In this document: piece by piece, positions 9,096 to 17,071 of the stretch
Numbering within the stretch: position 1 is the first letter of the stretch
Layout: each line of letters begins with the position of its first letter
Origin: Bacteroidota bacterium
GTDB taxonomy: Bacteria; Bacteroidota; Bacteroidia; Cytophagales; Cyclobacteriaceae
Length of the DNA stretch: 64,000 nt
Reading direction: 5' to 3'
NCBI GenBank assembly: GCA_018266395.1
Contig: JAFEAM010000014.1
Coordinates: 60,804 to 124,803 of the forward strand
Notes under the pieces: generated by a model
The model's database searches: none
Seen by the model: the letters and a program-made list of their open reading frames with translations, nothing else
What the model was told of the DNA's origin: nothing
Program-made: the position numbers and the translations under genes

Positions 9096-9869
9096 ATGGA
9101 ACAACAAAGAATCAACGAGCTTATCGCAAAATACAATGAAGGTCTCGCGGATCCTTCCGAGATACGCTCTTTGGAGCAATTGATCGAGGAAGGCAAAGTG
9201 GAACTGACCAGCCTGAATGAGCTGGCACGTCTTGATGAGGAAATAATGAAGACGCAGGTTCATGGACCCACCATCAGGCTCGACGATGCCTTTCATGCCA
9301 TGATGGAAAAAGAAAAGGCCAGGCAAAACCGCTTTTCGATTTCGTGGCCCTCCATCACGTGGCTTCCCAGAATTGGAGTGGCCGCAGCCATGCTGGTAGC
9401 GGGCTGGGTCGCGGGAAGCAAATGGAGCAGTCCCGCACCTGACTCCAACGTTCAGCAGCTGACCCAGCAGGTAAGTGAACTGAAAGAGATGATGCTGCTT
9501 TCTCTCCTGGAAAAGGAATCGGCCACGGAGCGTCTGAAGGCTGTGAGTCTTACCAGCGAGATGGACAAAGTGAGTGATAAGGTCACCAATGCCCTGTTTC
9601 AGACACTGAACAAAGATCCTAATGTCAATGTACGCCTGGCCGCTCTGGACGCGCTGAAGCCTTATGTGCAGCAGAGTAATGTGCGCGAAGGACTGGTGCG
9701 GGCGATTGCCCTGCAGGATTCACCCCTTGTGCAGGTGTCTCTTGCAGAACTCATGGTGGCAATCCAGGAGAAAAAGTCAGTGACGGAATTGAAAAAACTG
9801 CTGGAGAGCAACAAGACACCAAAAGAGGTTAAGGAAAGAATCCAGAAAAGCATTCAAGTATTAATCTGA
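9096..9869 (+). CDS. Probable anti-sigma factor with HEAT-like periplasmic domain
   Basis: The 257-residue protein has a cytoplasmic N-terminal helical part (1-85) and one transmembrane segment (about 90-108). A helical C-terminal domain carries HEAT-like repeats, for example VNVRLAALDALKPYV followed by SPLVQVSLAELMVAI. It begins four bases after the sigma gene and its stop overlaps the next start by one base (TGATG), indicating translational coupling. Position and topology point to a membrane anti-sigma factor that holds the ECF sigma and senses envelope state through the HEAT domain. No zinc-type anti-sigma motif was seen, so the role is inferred from context. Confidence 0.68.
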   Translation: MEQQRINELIAKYNEGLADPSEIRSLEQLIEEGKVELTSLNELARLDEEIMKTQVHGPTIRLDDAFHAMMEKEKARQNRFSISWPSITWLPRIGVAAAMLVAGWVAGSKWSSPAPDSNVQQLTQQVSELKEMMLLSLLEKESATERLKAVSLTSEMDKVSDKVTNALFQTLNKDPNVNVRLAALDALKPYVQQSNVREGLVRAIALQDSPLVQVSLAELMVAIQEKKSVTELKKLLESNKTPKEVKERIQKSIQVLI

Positions 9870-10765
9870 TGTATATGAAATGGTTGAGATATGTGTTGGT
9901 GCTCTGCATCACACCGGCGTGGAGTCAGACTTTTACGGACAAAATCACACGGGAACTGTCATTTGAAAAGAAATCAGCGGCAAATGCCGTAATGATTTTC
10001 AATATCAACGGCGATGTAAAGGTGGAAGGATATAATGGTGACAAAATTCTTGTGGAAATCACGAGGAAAATATCCGGCAAGACTTCAGATCGGTTGGAGA
10101 AGGGAAAGGCCGCTATTCGACTGGGCGTGGCAGATCGGGCAGATACCATAATGCTGTATGTGGAAGGTGGATGTCAGGAATTTGGAAAAGTGAAAAGGAA
10201 GCATGACTGGCGTCACCGTACCAACGGATGGGGCTACCGGTGGGATGAAAACAACGGCCTTCGGGAACACTGCGAAGAGCCTTTCGATTACCAGACGGAT
10301 TTTGTTGTCAGGGTTCCTTTAACCGTTCATGTGATGGCGAGCACTGTCAATGACGGGGATGTGGAAGTCAGCAGTGTTTCAGGTAAGGTCGATGCCGAGA
10401 ATATAAATGGAAGCGTTCGTTTGAAGAATATTTCCGGCGGTACATGGGCCTCTACCATTAATGGTGACGTGGATCTTGATTATGTTGGTAACCCTTCTTC
10501 AGATTCGAGGTATTATAGTTTGAACGGAGACATCAATGCAAATTTTGTGAAAGGTCTGGCGGCTCAACTTACATTCAAAAGCTTCAATGGCGAGTTCTAC
10601 TCTTCGGTGGATGATATCACGCCGATGGCGGTTGAACTGCAGAAGTATGAGAATGGAGAGGGCATCCGCTATAAGGTAAACGGTAACCGGTACCGTGTAC
10701 GAAAAGGCGGTCCGCTGCTGGACTTTGAAACATTCAATGGTGATGTATATCTCCGTGAAAAATAG
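9869..10765 (+). CDS. Exported DUF4097-type beta-repeat protein
   Basis: The 298-residue protein has a signal peptide (ending PAWSQ) and repeated short beta-strand units built around NGD or NDGD: INGDVKV, NDGDVEV, INGSVRL, INGDVDL, LNGDINA, FNGDVYL. This is the pattern of DUF4097/adhesin-like right-handed beta-solenoids. The start overlaps the anti-sigma stop by one base. A histidine/tryptophan/arginine-rich insert lies at about 108-130. It is the first of two related proteins in this operon and probably a target of the local ECF sigma. Function is unknown; a surface or periplasmic structural role is likely. Confidence 0.8.
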   Translation: MYMKWLRYVLVLCITPAWSQTFTDKITRELSFEKKSAANAVMIFNINGDVKVEGYNGDKILVEITRKISGKTSDRLEKGKAAIRLGVADRADTIMLYVEGGCQEFGKVKRKHDWRHRTNGWGYRWDENNGLREHCEEPFDYQTDFVVRVPLTVHVMASTVNDGDVEVSSVSGKVDAENINGSVRLKNISGGTWASTINGDVDLDYVGNPSSDSRYYSLNGDINANFVKGLAAQLTFKSFNGEFYSSVDDITPMAVELQKYENGEGIRYKVNGNRYRVRKGGPLLDFETFNGDVYLREK

Positions 10766-10785
10766 GTTTTGAAAAACAAAAGATC

Positions 10786-11631
10786 ATGAAAAAAGCAGTT
10801 GTCATAACAGTAATATTCTGGATAGGGGCCGTAGCGCTTCTGAAGGCGCAGGGAAATGAATTTACCATTCCACTCAGCGACCCGGCAAAGCGCGGAAGCC
10901 TGAGGGCCCAGTTGAACTATGGTTCTATCACCATCAAAGGCACAGCCAGGAAGGACGTGCTGGTCCGATACAAAGAAGCAAAGGATGAAGACCGGGATCG
11001 CGACCGAGATCTCGACCGGGACGAGGATCGCCACGGACAAAAGGAGAAGAGCAAAGACGGTCTGAAGCGGGTGTCTGGCGGCGGCCTGGATCTGGAAGCA
11101 AGTGAAAACGCGAATGCTGTAAGGATCACCTCGGGTTCATGGAATATTCGCACGGAACTGGAGATTGAGGTGCCGTCAGGAATGGACATGAAAGTCAGTA
11201 CCTACAATGACGGTGATCTGGTGATCAGCAATGTCCAGGGAGAAATCGAACTCACGAACTACAACGGAGAGATTGCGGCCACCGGTATTTCGGGATCCGT
11301 AGTGGCTACCACGTACAATGGTGATATCAAAGTCACTTTTGACAAAGTGACGGAAGGAACCCCAATGTCTTTTTCCACCTACAACGGTGATGTGGACCTC
11401 ACGTTCCCTTCGGCTACCAAGGCGACTTTCAAAATGAAGACTGAGCAGGGTGAGATCTATACGGGCTTCGATATGAACATCACCTCAAGCGGGCCCGTCA
11501 AGAAAGAGGACTCGAAGACCGGTACTTACCGTCTCAAAATCGACGAATGGAAGAAAGGCGATATCAATGGGGGTGGCCCGGAAATCAGCGTGAAAAACTA
11601 TAACGGTGATATTTACATCAGGAAGAAGTAG
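10786..11631 (+). CDS. Exported DUF4097-type beta-repeat protein with Asp/Arg-rich insert
   Basis: The 281-residue protein has a signal peptide (ending ALLKAQ) and YNGD/YNDGD repeats (YNDGDLV, YNGEIAA, YNGDIKV, YNGDVDL, YNGDIYI) like the preceding gene, suggesting a tandem duplication. Residues 66-85 form an unusual alternating acidic/basic run (DEDRDRDRDLDRDED). At DNA level this is a short GAYCGNGA-like repetition near 10988-11030. It lies 20 bases downstream of its paralogue and is followed by a terminator, so it closes the sigma operon. Confidence 0.8.
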   Translation: MKKAVVITVIFWIGAVALLKAQGNEFTIPLSDPAKRGSLRAQLNYGSITIKGTARKDVLVRYKEAKDEDRDRDRDLDRDEDRHGQKEKSKDGLKRVSGGGLDLEASENANAVRITSGSWNIRTELEIEVPSGMDMKVSTYNDGDLVISNVQGEIELTNYNGEIAATGISGSVVATTYNGDIKVTFDKVTEGTPMSFSTYNGDVDLTFPSATKATFKMKTEQGEIYTGFDMNITSSGPVKKEDSKTGTYRLKIDEWKKGDINGGGPEISVKNYNGDIYIRKK

Positions 11632-11656
11632 AAAGTCATCATCAAATTGAGATTCC

Positions 11657-11688
11657 AAAACGCCGGGTCAAATCCCGGCGTTTTGATT
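11657..11688 (+). terminator. Rho-independent terminator of the sigma/DUF4097 operon
   Basis: An 11-bp perfect stem, AAAACGCCGGG with CCCGGCGTTTT, encloses the 6-base loop TCAAAT and ends in a T-rich tail. It sits 25 bases after the last stop codon. Confidence 0.9.
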
Positions 11689-11781
11689 TCAGGTAGTGCT
11701 TGAAGATCAGGTGGTCGAAAAAAATCCTTCCGTCCCTATGTTGATGGCGTGGTTATTTTACTTTTGATGATTCGTTAGCCT

Positions 11782-12657
11782 ATGTCCATACGAGTTAGCC
11801 AGGTCGCTGGAGCAATCGCACTGATTGCGGCACTTATTATCGGGGGTTGTACCCAACCCTTGCAATCATCAGGCACACAAGCAAGACCGAAAGGCACATT
11901 GGTGATCATTGGCGGTGGCAGCCGGGATTCCACGATCATGAAAGAGGTAATCAGACTATCGGGTTGGAAACGGGGGGACTGGATAGCCATTGCAAGTATG
12001 GCGAGCCGGTGGGACAGCGCCTACGTTTCAATGAATGACGAGTTCAGGTTTTACACCCTATCAGACGTCCATTGTGTTCGTGTCGACTCCAACACGGTCA
12101 GGCGACTTCCGGTGCTGGACTCCCTTCGTAAATCGAAGATCATCTATCTGAATGGCGGCGACCAGAGCCTCTTTATGAAGCACATTGACGGCACCGATTT
12201 TAAGGAAGTCATCAACGAAGCATACCGCGAGGGTGCTGTGATCGTGGGTACAAGTGCCGGGGCTGCGTTAATGAGCGAGCAAATGATCACGGGCAACCAG
12301 CTGGAATCCGGTAAATACACTTCTGCCGTTCCGGTCATTCATGCTAATAATATGGAAGTTGCCGAAGGTCTTGGGTTCCTGCATTCAGTGGTTATTGACC
12401 AGCATTTTATTGTGCGCAGCCGTTCCAACCGTTTGCTCTCGATCGTTCTCGATCATCCCGGACTCGATGGAATTGGCATAGATGAGTCTACTGCTATCGT
12501 TGTTCATGACGGCACCGCAAGCGTCATAGGCCTGGGTCAGGTGATAGTTTATCGCAGCCCGGGGAAGGTAACTCGTGGTAAAAGCAGCCTGATAGGAACA
12601 CCTGAACTGAAGCTTTCCGTTTACCTGCCCGGCGATGAGTTTCCGATCAGGATGTAA
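11782..12657 (+). CDS. Cyanophycinase-like peptidase S51 lipoprotein
   Basis: The 291-residue protein has a lipoprotein signal with lipobox IIGGC (Cys23). It carries the S51 nucleophile motif GTSAGAALM with Ser158, the upstream LNGGDQ (residues 123-128), and DQHF at 206-209, all typical of cyanophycinase. Cyanophycinases cut multi-L-arginyl-poly-aspartate into beta-Asp-Arg dipeptides. Exported forms in heterotrophs would let a cell use cyanophycin from other organisms. The link to arginine metabolism (the arg operon at 38-46 kb) is only thematic. S51 also includes alpha-aspartyl dipeptidases, so substrate remains open. Confidence 0.82.
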   Translation: MSIRVSQVAGAIALIAALIIGGCTQPLQSSGTQARPKGTLVIIGGGSRDSTIMKEVIRLSGWKRGDWIAIASMASRWDSAYVSMNDEFRFYTLSDVHCVRVDSNTVRRLPVLDSLRKSKIIYLNGGDQSLFMKHIDGTDFKEVINEAYREGAVIVGTSAGAALMSEQMITGNQLESGKYTSAVPVIHANNMEVAEGLGFLHSVVIDQHFIVRSRSNRLLSIVLDHPGLDGIGIDESTAIVVHDGTASVIGLGQVIVYRSPGKVTRGKSSLIGTPELKLSVYLPGDEFPIRM

Positions 12658-12727
12658 TGTATTAAGTCATGGTTTGTAATTTGAAACCTCACCTCTTATC
12701 TTGGTGCGAATCATTTGTTGGTATTTG

Positions 12728-12848
12728 CCCAATCACCACATCAACAAATGAAACCGCGGGAGTAGCTCAGTTGGTAGAGCGGCAGCTTCCCAAGCTGCAG
12801 GTCGCGGGTTCGAGACCCGTTTCCCGCTCAATGCACCAGGTGATTGGG
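12728..12848 (+). repeat. Inverted repeat flanking the tRNA gene
   Basis: CCCAATCACC (12728-12737) and its exact complement GGTGATTGGG (12839-12848) lie on either side of the tRNA. Allowing G-U pairs the stem extends to about 14 bp (12724-12737 with 12839-12852). In the primary transcript it would bring 5' leader and 3' trailer together. A further GGTGATTGG copy is at 12864-12872. Confidence 0.6.
12756..12828 (+). tRNA. tRNA-Gly(CCC)
   Basis: A full cloverleaf can be drawn: acceptor GCGGGAG/TTCCCGC, D arm GCTC-AGTTGGTA-GAGC, anticodon stem GCAGC/GCTGC around loop TTCCCAA (anticodon CCC), and T arm GCGGG-TTCGAGA-CCCGT. The discriminator base is T. CCA is not encoded as such; the next bases are CAA. 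The 73-base gene is intact. Confidence 0.95.
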
Positions 12849-12900
12849 TGAAGTAGTGATATGGTGATTGGACTGTCGGAGTGTGAGATCTAACCACTTT

Positions 12901-14031
12901 GTGCGCCCTGCATTTGTAATCATTCTGCTTGTGATTGCCTCCCGCGTGGAAGCGCAACGATGCGGAGTGGTGATGGATGAACCAGCGGCGAAGAGGATTG
13001 CTGATATAGTCCGTTCCTACAGAAACATCAAGACCTACTCAACCGAACCAACGGCGGAAATCAAAATTCCCGTCGTATTCCACATTATTCTGAACAGCAG
13101 CCTTCAAGCTTCCTTTAATTCAGCCAGGATCAATACCCAACTTGCCATCCTGAACGAGGATTTTCAGCGAATGAATGCCGACAGCGCTCAGACTTTTGCG
13201 CTCTATAAGAGAATAGCAAGTGGTCTCAAAGTGAAATTTGTCATGGCTTCAGTCGATCCTACTGGAAACCCGACCGATGCCATAATGCGCTGGGCAGTGA
13301 ACCAAGATTTTAGAATAGTGGCGGATACGGCAGTATACCGTTCCATGAGTTGGCCATCAGATCGGTATCTGAACATTTGGGTTATTGCGAGTTCGGATAA
13401 GGACTATCTTGGCTATTCCACGTTCCCCGGAGAAACTGGGGACCAGGGTGTTACGATCAACTATCGATACTTCTGGCCTGGCATGGGACAGTTTCAGAAA
13501 GGCAGGACACTGACCCATGAAGTAGGTCACTTTATGGGATTGTTTCATATTTGGGGGGACAAGGATGATTGTTCCGGAACTGACCATATTGACGATACTC
13601 CACCACAGGCCGGACCCGATTATACACCCCCGCCGGTTCGGCCGCTTAGTTGTGACCCCACCCGTTTCAGGATGTGGGAGAACTACATGGACTATACCGA
13701 CGATGCTTACATGAACATGTTCACTGTAGGGCAGGTAAATGCCATGACAGCTATTTTGCACACAGTCAGAACTGGATTGATTAATAATGCAGCGACTATC
13801 CTGCCACCGGAACTGGAGACTATCCAGCAGGTTCAGGTTTATTGTGAAGCGCATGCCATTGTGGTGGAAGTGCCAACCTTATACAGCAACCGCAGTGTTG
13901 TAGTGTATAGCCTTATGGGCCAGGTTCTGTACCAGGGCGAAGGTTCCACTCGTATTGACCTCACAGGTCATGCGTCAGGTATCTATCTGGTAGTGGCGGG
14001 CGACATACGCCGGAAAGTGTTTGTGCCGTAA
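12901..14031 (+). CDS. Secreted M43 (pappalysin/cytophagalysin-type) metalloprotease with type IX sorting-like tail
   Basis: The open frame begins at TTG 12868. GTG 12901 is preferred because it gives a compact signal peptide (RPAFVIILLVIASRVEA) and moves the start clear of the tRNA flank. The 376-residue protein contains the zinc motif HEVGHFMGLFH (residues 206-216) and a Met-turn NYMDYT (261-266), diagnostic of M43 metalloproteases. Two cysteines (224, 251) flank the active-site insert as in cytophagalysins. The last ~70 residues (VVVYSLMGQVLYQ then SGIYLVVAG and RRKVFVP) match the beta-sandwich type A sorting domain used by the type IX secretion system. The product is therefore probably secreted or surface-attached. 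Confidence 0.85.
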   Translation: MRPAFVIILLVIASRVEAQRCGVVMDEPAAKRIADIVRSYRNIKTYSTEPTAEIKIPVVFHIILNSSLQASFNSARINTQLAILNEDFQRMNADSAQTFALYKRIASGLKVKFVMASVDPTGNPTDAIMRWAVNQDFRIVADTAVYRSMSWPSDRYLNIWVIASSDKDYLGYSTFPGETGDQGVTINYRYFWPGMGQFQKGRTLTHEVGHFMGLFHIWGDKDDCSGTDHIDDTPPQAGPDYTPPPVRPLSCDPTRFRMWENYMDYTDDAYMNMFTVGQVNAMTAILHTVRTGLINNAATILPPELETIQQVQVYCEAHAIVVEVPTLYSNRSVVVYSLMGQVLYQGEGSTRIDLTGHASGIYLVVAGDIRRKVFVP

Positions 14032-14158
14032 GTCTGCAGGTAATAACCAGCATTTGCTGGGTAAAGCAGTCAGGATGGGTATTCATCCGGTTGTTGAGGA
14101 TTTATTACCTTCGTTAATCCCAATCGTAACTCTTGATCCACACCTAAACCCCCAACCC

Positions 14159-14653
14159 ATGTCAAACAGAAGGTCGTTTCTCAGTAAGGTACTAGCTATT
14201 GGCTTTTTGCCTTTGGCAGGAATCGCAAAGGCCTCCATAAAAAGAACCCGGCAATCCAAGAACGTGGTAGTCACACTTTATGTGCATACCGCCACAATTG
14301 ACAAACCGAATGAAAGCAACTATTGCAATTTCGGGCAGCCTGATGGCGTCAGCAATGAGAATTTCACTACAGAAATAAATCTTGGTGATACGGTTACGTG
14401 GCAGGGCATGTCACTCGACTCAACTTCTGATGTCGTCAATATTGTATCCATCAACTACCAGGGCGGCAAGAATGTCTTTGGCAAGAATGTCCTTCAGGGG
14501 GACAATGGATCGCCCCAAAAAGTCAGGGCACAACCCACTTTAAAAACAGCCGTCAATGAGTCGTGTAAGTATGCCATTCAATTCACCGTTACGAACAATG
14601 GTGCCAAACGCAATGGCACCTTCAAAATTGACCCGGTGATCCAGGTTCACTGA
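14159..14653 (+). CDS. Tat-exported protein of unknown function
   Basis: The open frame starts at 14021, but ATG 14159 gives NRRSFLSK, a twin-arginine motif followed by a hydrophobic stretch ending IAKAS. The mature ~135 residues look all-beta (for example GDTVTW, YAIQFTV, GTFKIDPVIQVH) with two cysteines. The layout recalls a cupredoxin-like sandwich, but I see no clear copper ligand set. Tat export suggests folding in the cytoplasm, perhaps with a cofactor. It ends 21 bases before the adenylate cyclase gene in the same reading frame, so co-transcription is likely. Confidence 0.72.
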   Translation: MSNRRSFLSKVLAIGFLPLAGIAKASIKRTRQSKNVVVTLYVHTATIDKPNESNYCNFGQPDGVSNENFTTEINLGDTVTWQGMSLDSTSDVVNIVSINYQGGKNVFGKNVLQGDNGSPQKVRAQPTLKTAVNESCKYAIQFTVTNNGAKRNGTFKIDPVIQVH

Positions 14654-14674
14654 CCTCGCTCCAAACAAGATAGC

Positions 14675-16501
14675 TTGTCGGAACTGCGTCGAAGTTCGTT
14701 TGTAGAAAAAGCCAGCTTAACCATTGGCTTTTTTCTGTGCATTCTTAATCTGTCAGCTCAAAACCAAATAAGCCCTGACAGCCTTGATCGGGTCTATACT
14801 TCTGGTAAATACTTACCCGCAGAAAAGCTCAAACTGCTGAAAGAACTGGCGGTCAATCACCCTGATACCGAGCGGAAACTCTATTTCAGCGAAGAATTGA
14901 TTCGCGCTGCAGATGTGGTGGATTCTGCGGCATATGTCTTTCAGGGACTCCTGGAAAAGGGAAATGCCCTGAGATTGAAAAGTGACCTCAGCAATGCTCT
15001 GGACAGCTACTTCCAGGCGGCCAGGATTGCGGAGAGGGAAAATAATATTGGTCGCCTTGGAACTGTTCAGGTTGCCATAGCCGACGTGTACTCCATCATG
15101 GGCAATCAGCAGAATGCTGGGAAGTTCTATCGAAGCGCCACAAGTATTCTCAGGGCCAACAAAGATTCTGTCAATCTTGCTTCGGCCCTGCTGAATGAAG
15201 GCGACATGTACACGAATTCCAGTAAGCTGGATTCGGCTCTGAAGTATACATCCGAAGCAGAATTAATATTCAATAAGATAGGATCCCGGATCGGTCAGGC
15301 CTATAGCCTGGGCAACCTGGGTATGATCTTTGCCAAAAACGGCAACAACCGTCGGGCAGAAGACAATATGAACAAAGCCATTCTCATCCTTGAGGATTTG
15401 AAGGAATATTATCCCATTGCCGTTTATCTCAGTTATATCAGTGACATCTATCTTCAAAAGAATGATAAGCCAACAGCATTGAGCTATGCCTTGAGAAGCC
15501 TGGAACTGGCGCAAAAACACGGGATGAAGAAGGAAGTGGGGGATGCCTATCTGTCATTGACCAGAATCTATGAAGAGATGGGTCGGTTCGGAGAAGCGTA
15601 CCGGTACTATAAACGTCACATCGCTTATAAAGACAGTGTGGCCAACATTGCGGCAGTTCAGCAAATGGCGGACTTACGGACTGATTTTGAAGTATCACGC
15701 AAACAGGCAGAAGTGGATTTGCTGAATCAGCAGAAGAAAACGCAACAGATCATTGTCTTGGCGGTGGCTGTTGCGCTTCTCCTGATCGGGCTCCTTGCCT
15801 TCGGGCTGTATCGGCGGTATCAGTATGTAAGAACAACCAACCGGATTATTGAGGAGGAGAGGGGCCGGTCTGAAGCTTTACTGCTGAACATACTCCCGAA
15901 AGAAACCGCCCAGGAATTGAAAGAGCATGGAAAGGTGCAGGCCAAAAGGTTTGATTCTGTTTCAGTGCTCTTCGCTGATTTCAAGGGATTCACACAACAT
16001 GCGGAATCCCTGTCGCCTGAAGAACTCGTGAAGACTGTCGACTATTACTTTTCAAAGTTTGATGAGATTACAGAAAAGTACGGGCTCGAGAAGATCAAGA
16101 CCGTGGGGGATGCTTATATGTGTGCGGGTGGTTTGCCGTTTCCCGTCAACGATCATGCTTTGAAAATGGTAAAGGCAGGATTGGAGATGATTGAATTTGT
16201 CAACAACGAGGAGAGCGGGCCGGCGGTAAAGTTTGAGGTGAGGGTGGGTATGAATACGGGGCCGGTAGTGGCAGGAATAGTGGGCACAAAGAAATTTGCT
16301 TACGACATCTGGGGCGACACGGTGAATATTGCGTCGCGCCTGGAGGCTACGGGCGAGCCCGGTAGAATGAATATCTCGGAAAGCACTTACAAGCTCGTCA
16401 AGGATCAATTCGACTGTGAATACAGGGGGGAATTGGATGTGAAGAACCGCGGAGTGATGAAGATGTATTTTGTAACTGGACCCAGATCGGGTGCTGCCTG
16501 A
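14675..16501 (+). CDS. TPR-containing class III adenylate cyclase
   Basis: The upstream stop (14651-14653) lies in the same frame and no ATG precedes residue 140, so TTG 14675 is the start. It gives a signal peptide ending LNLSAQ. Residues 85-330 are TPR-like helical repeats, 358-380 a transmembrane helix, 385-420 a signalling helix with LLLNILPKE, and 425-600 the cyclase domain. Metal ligands D435 (FADFKGFT) and D479 (GDAYM), adenine-selecting K473 and D544 (YDIWGD), and N551/R555 (NIASR) are all present, so an active ATP-using enzyme is predicted. The TPRs would be periplasmic and the catalytic domain cytoplasmic. Confidence 0.9.
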   Translation: MSELRRSSFVEKASLTIGFFLCILNLSAQNQISPDSLDRVYTSGKYLPAEKLKLLKELAVNHPDTERKLYFSEELIRAADVVDSAAYVFQGLLEKGNALRLKSDLSNALDSYFQAARIAERENNIGRLGTVQVAIADVYSIMGNQQNAGKFYRSATSILRANKDSVNLASALLNEGDMYTNSSKLDSALKYTSEAELIFNKIGSRIGQAYSLGNLGMIFAKNGNNRRAEDNMNKAILILEDLKEYYPIAVYLSYISDIYLQKNDKPTALSYALRSLELAQKHGMKKEVGDAYLSLTRIYEEMGRFGEAYRYYKRHIAYKDSVANIAAVQQMADLRTDFEVSRKQAEVDLLNQQKKTQQIIVLAVAVALLLIGLLAFGLYRRYQYVRTTNRIIEEERGRSEALLLNILPKETAQELKEHGKVQAKRFDSVSVLFADFKGFTQHAESLSPEELVKTVDYYFSKFDEITEKYGLEKIKTVGDAYMCAGGLPFPVNDHALKMVKAGLEMIEFVNNEESGPAVKFEVRVGMNTGPVVAGIVGTKKFAYDIWGDTVNIASRLEATGEPGRMNISESTYKLVKDQFDCEYRGELDVKNRGVMKMYFVTGPRSGAA

Positions 16502-16558
16502 TATCAGACAGGATCAGTTGTGTTCAGCCTTAAAGGGCAACAATTCTAAACACAACGG

Positions 16559-16613
16559 AGAAGCACATGAACGGGCAAATTGATTTCAGCAAAATGTCCG
16601 TCCACATGCTTCT
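16559..16613 (-). terminator. Hairpin downstream of the csp gene
   Basis: On the minus-strand transcript GAAGCATGTGGACGG (16612-16598) pairs along its whole length with CCGTTCATGTGCTTC (16574-16560) using three G-U pairs. The loop is 23 bases and the stem starts 22 bases after the csp stop. The plus strand has C-A mismatches instead, so the structure favours the csp transcript. The tail is only mildly U-rich, so it may be a terminator or a 3' stabilising element. Confidence 0.45.
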
Positions 16614-16634
16614 TCGTTACATTGAACTTGAGAA

Positions 16635-16829
16635 TCAGCGGACAACCTGTACCCTTACAGCGTTGATCCCTTTTCTGCCACGTTCTGTTTCAAACTGTAC
16701 CTGATCGTTGTCTTTGATTTTCTCTGACAAGCCTGATTCGTGAACAAAAATATCTGCACTGCCATCTGACGGCGTGATGAATCCAAATCCTTTGGTTGTG
16801 TTGAAGAATTTTACTTTTCCTTGTTTCAT
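16635..16829 (-). CDS. CspA-family cold-shock protein
   Basis: The 64-residue product is a complete cold-shock domain with both RNA-binding motifs: KGFGFI (RNP1, residues 13-18) and DIFVHES (RNP2, 26-32). Such proteins bind single-stranded RNA and DNA and act as RNA chaperones. The gene is last in a same-strand group with a DEAD-box helicase and a small basic protein, separated from the latter by 34 bases. That grouping supports joint action in RNA structure control at low temperature. Confidence 0.93.
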   Translation of the reverse strand: MKQGKVKFFNTTKGFGFITPSDGSADIFVHESGLSEKIKDNDQVQFETERGRKGINAVRVQVVR

Positions 16830-16863
16830 GACTGATTGATTAATTAATAGTTATTGTGTTGAA

Positions 16864-17061
16864 TTATGAGTCCTGTTGTTTTTTCTCAGGGGGGGTAGAG
16901 GTGATGTTGCCATTCTCGTCCACATAGGCCATCATGTTTTCGAGCGACCCCCCGGCTGAGTTCTTCTTGCGCTCGTTTTTTCGTTCGAGTTTTTCTTCGC
17001 GTTTCTTTTTACGCTGAAGTTCCTTCTGTTTCTTTATGTATGCGTTGTTTGACTTGGCCAT
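16864..17061 (-). CDS. Small Lys/Arg-rich protein of the cold-shock group
   Basis: The 65-residue product is extremely basic in its first half (KKQKELQRKKKREEKLERK) and acidic to neutral in the second, with AYVDENGNITSTPPE. From memory, similar small proteins occur beside csp and DEAD-box genes in other Bacteroidota; this was not checked by search. It begins 10 bases after the helicase stop. Because the helicase ends abruptly after motif VI, this basic peptide may act as a detached RNA-binding tail; that is speculation. Confidence 0.75.
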   Translation of the reverse strand: MAKSNNAYIKKQKELQRKKKREEKLERKNERKKNSAGGSLENMMAYVDENGNITSTPPEKKQQDS

Positions 17062-17071
17062 AAGCGGTGGT

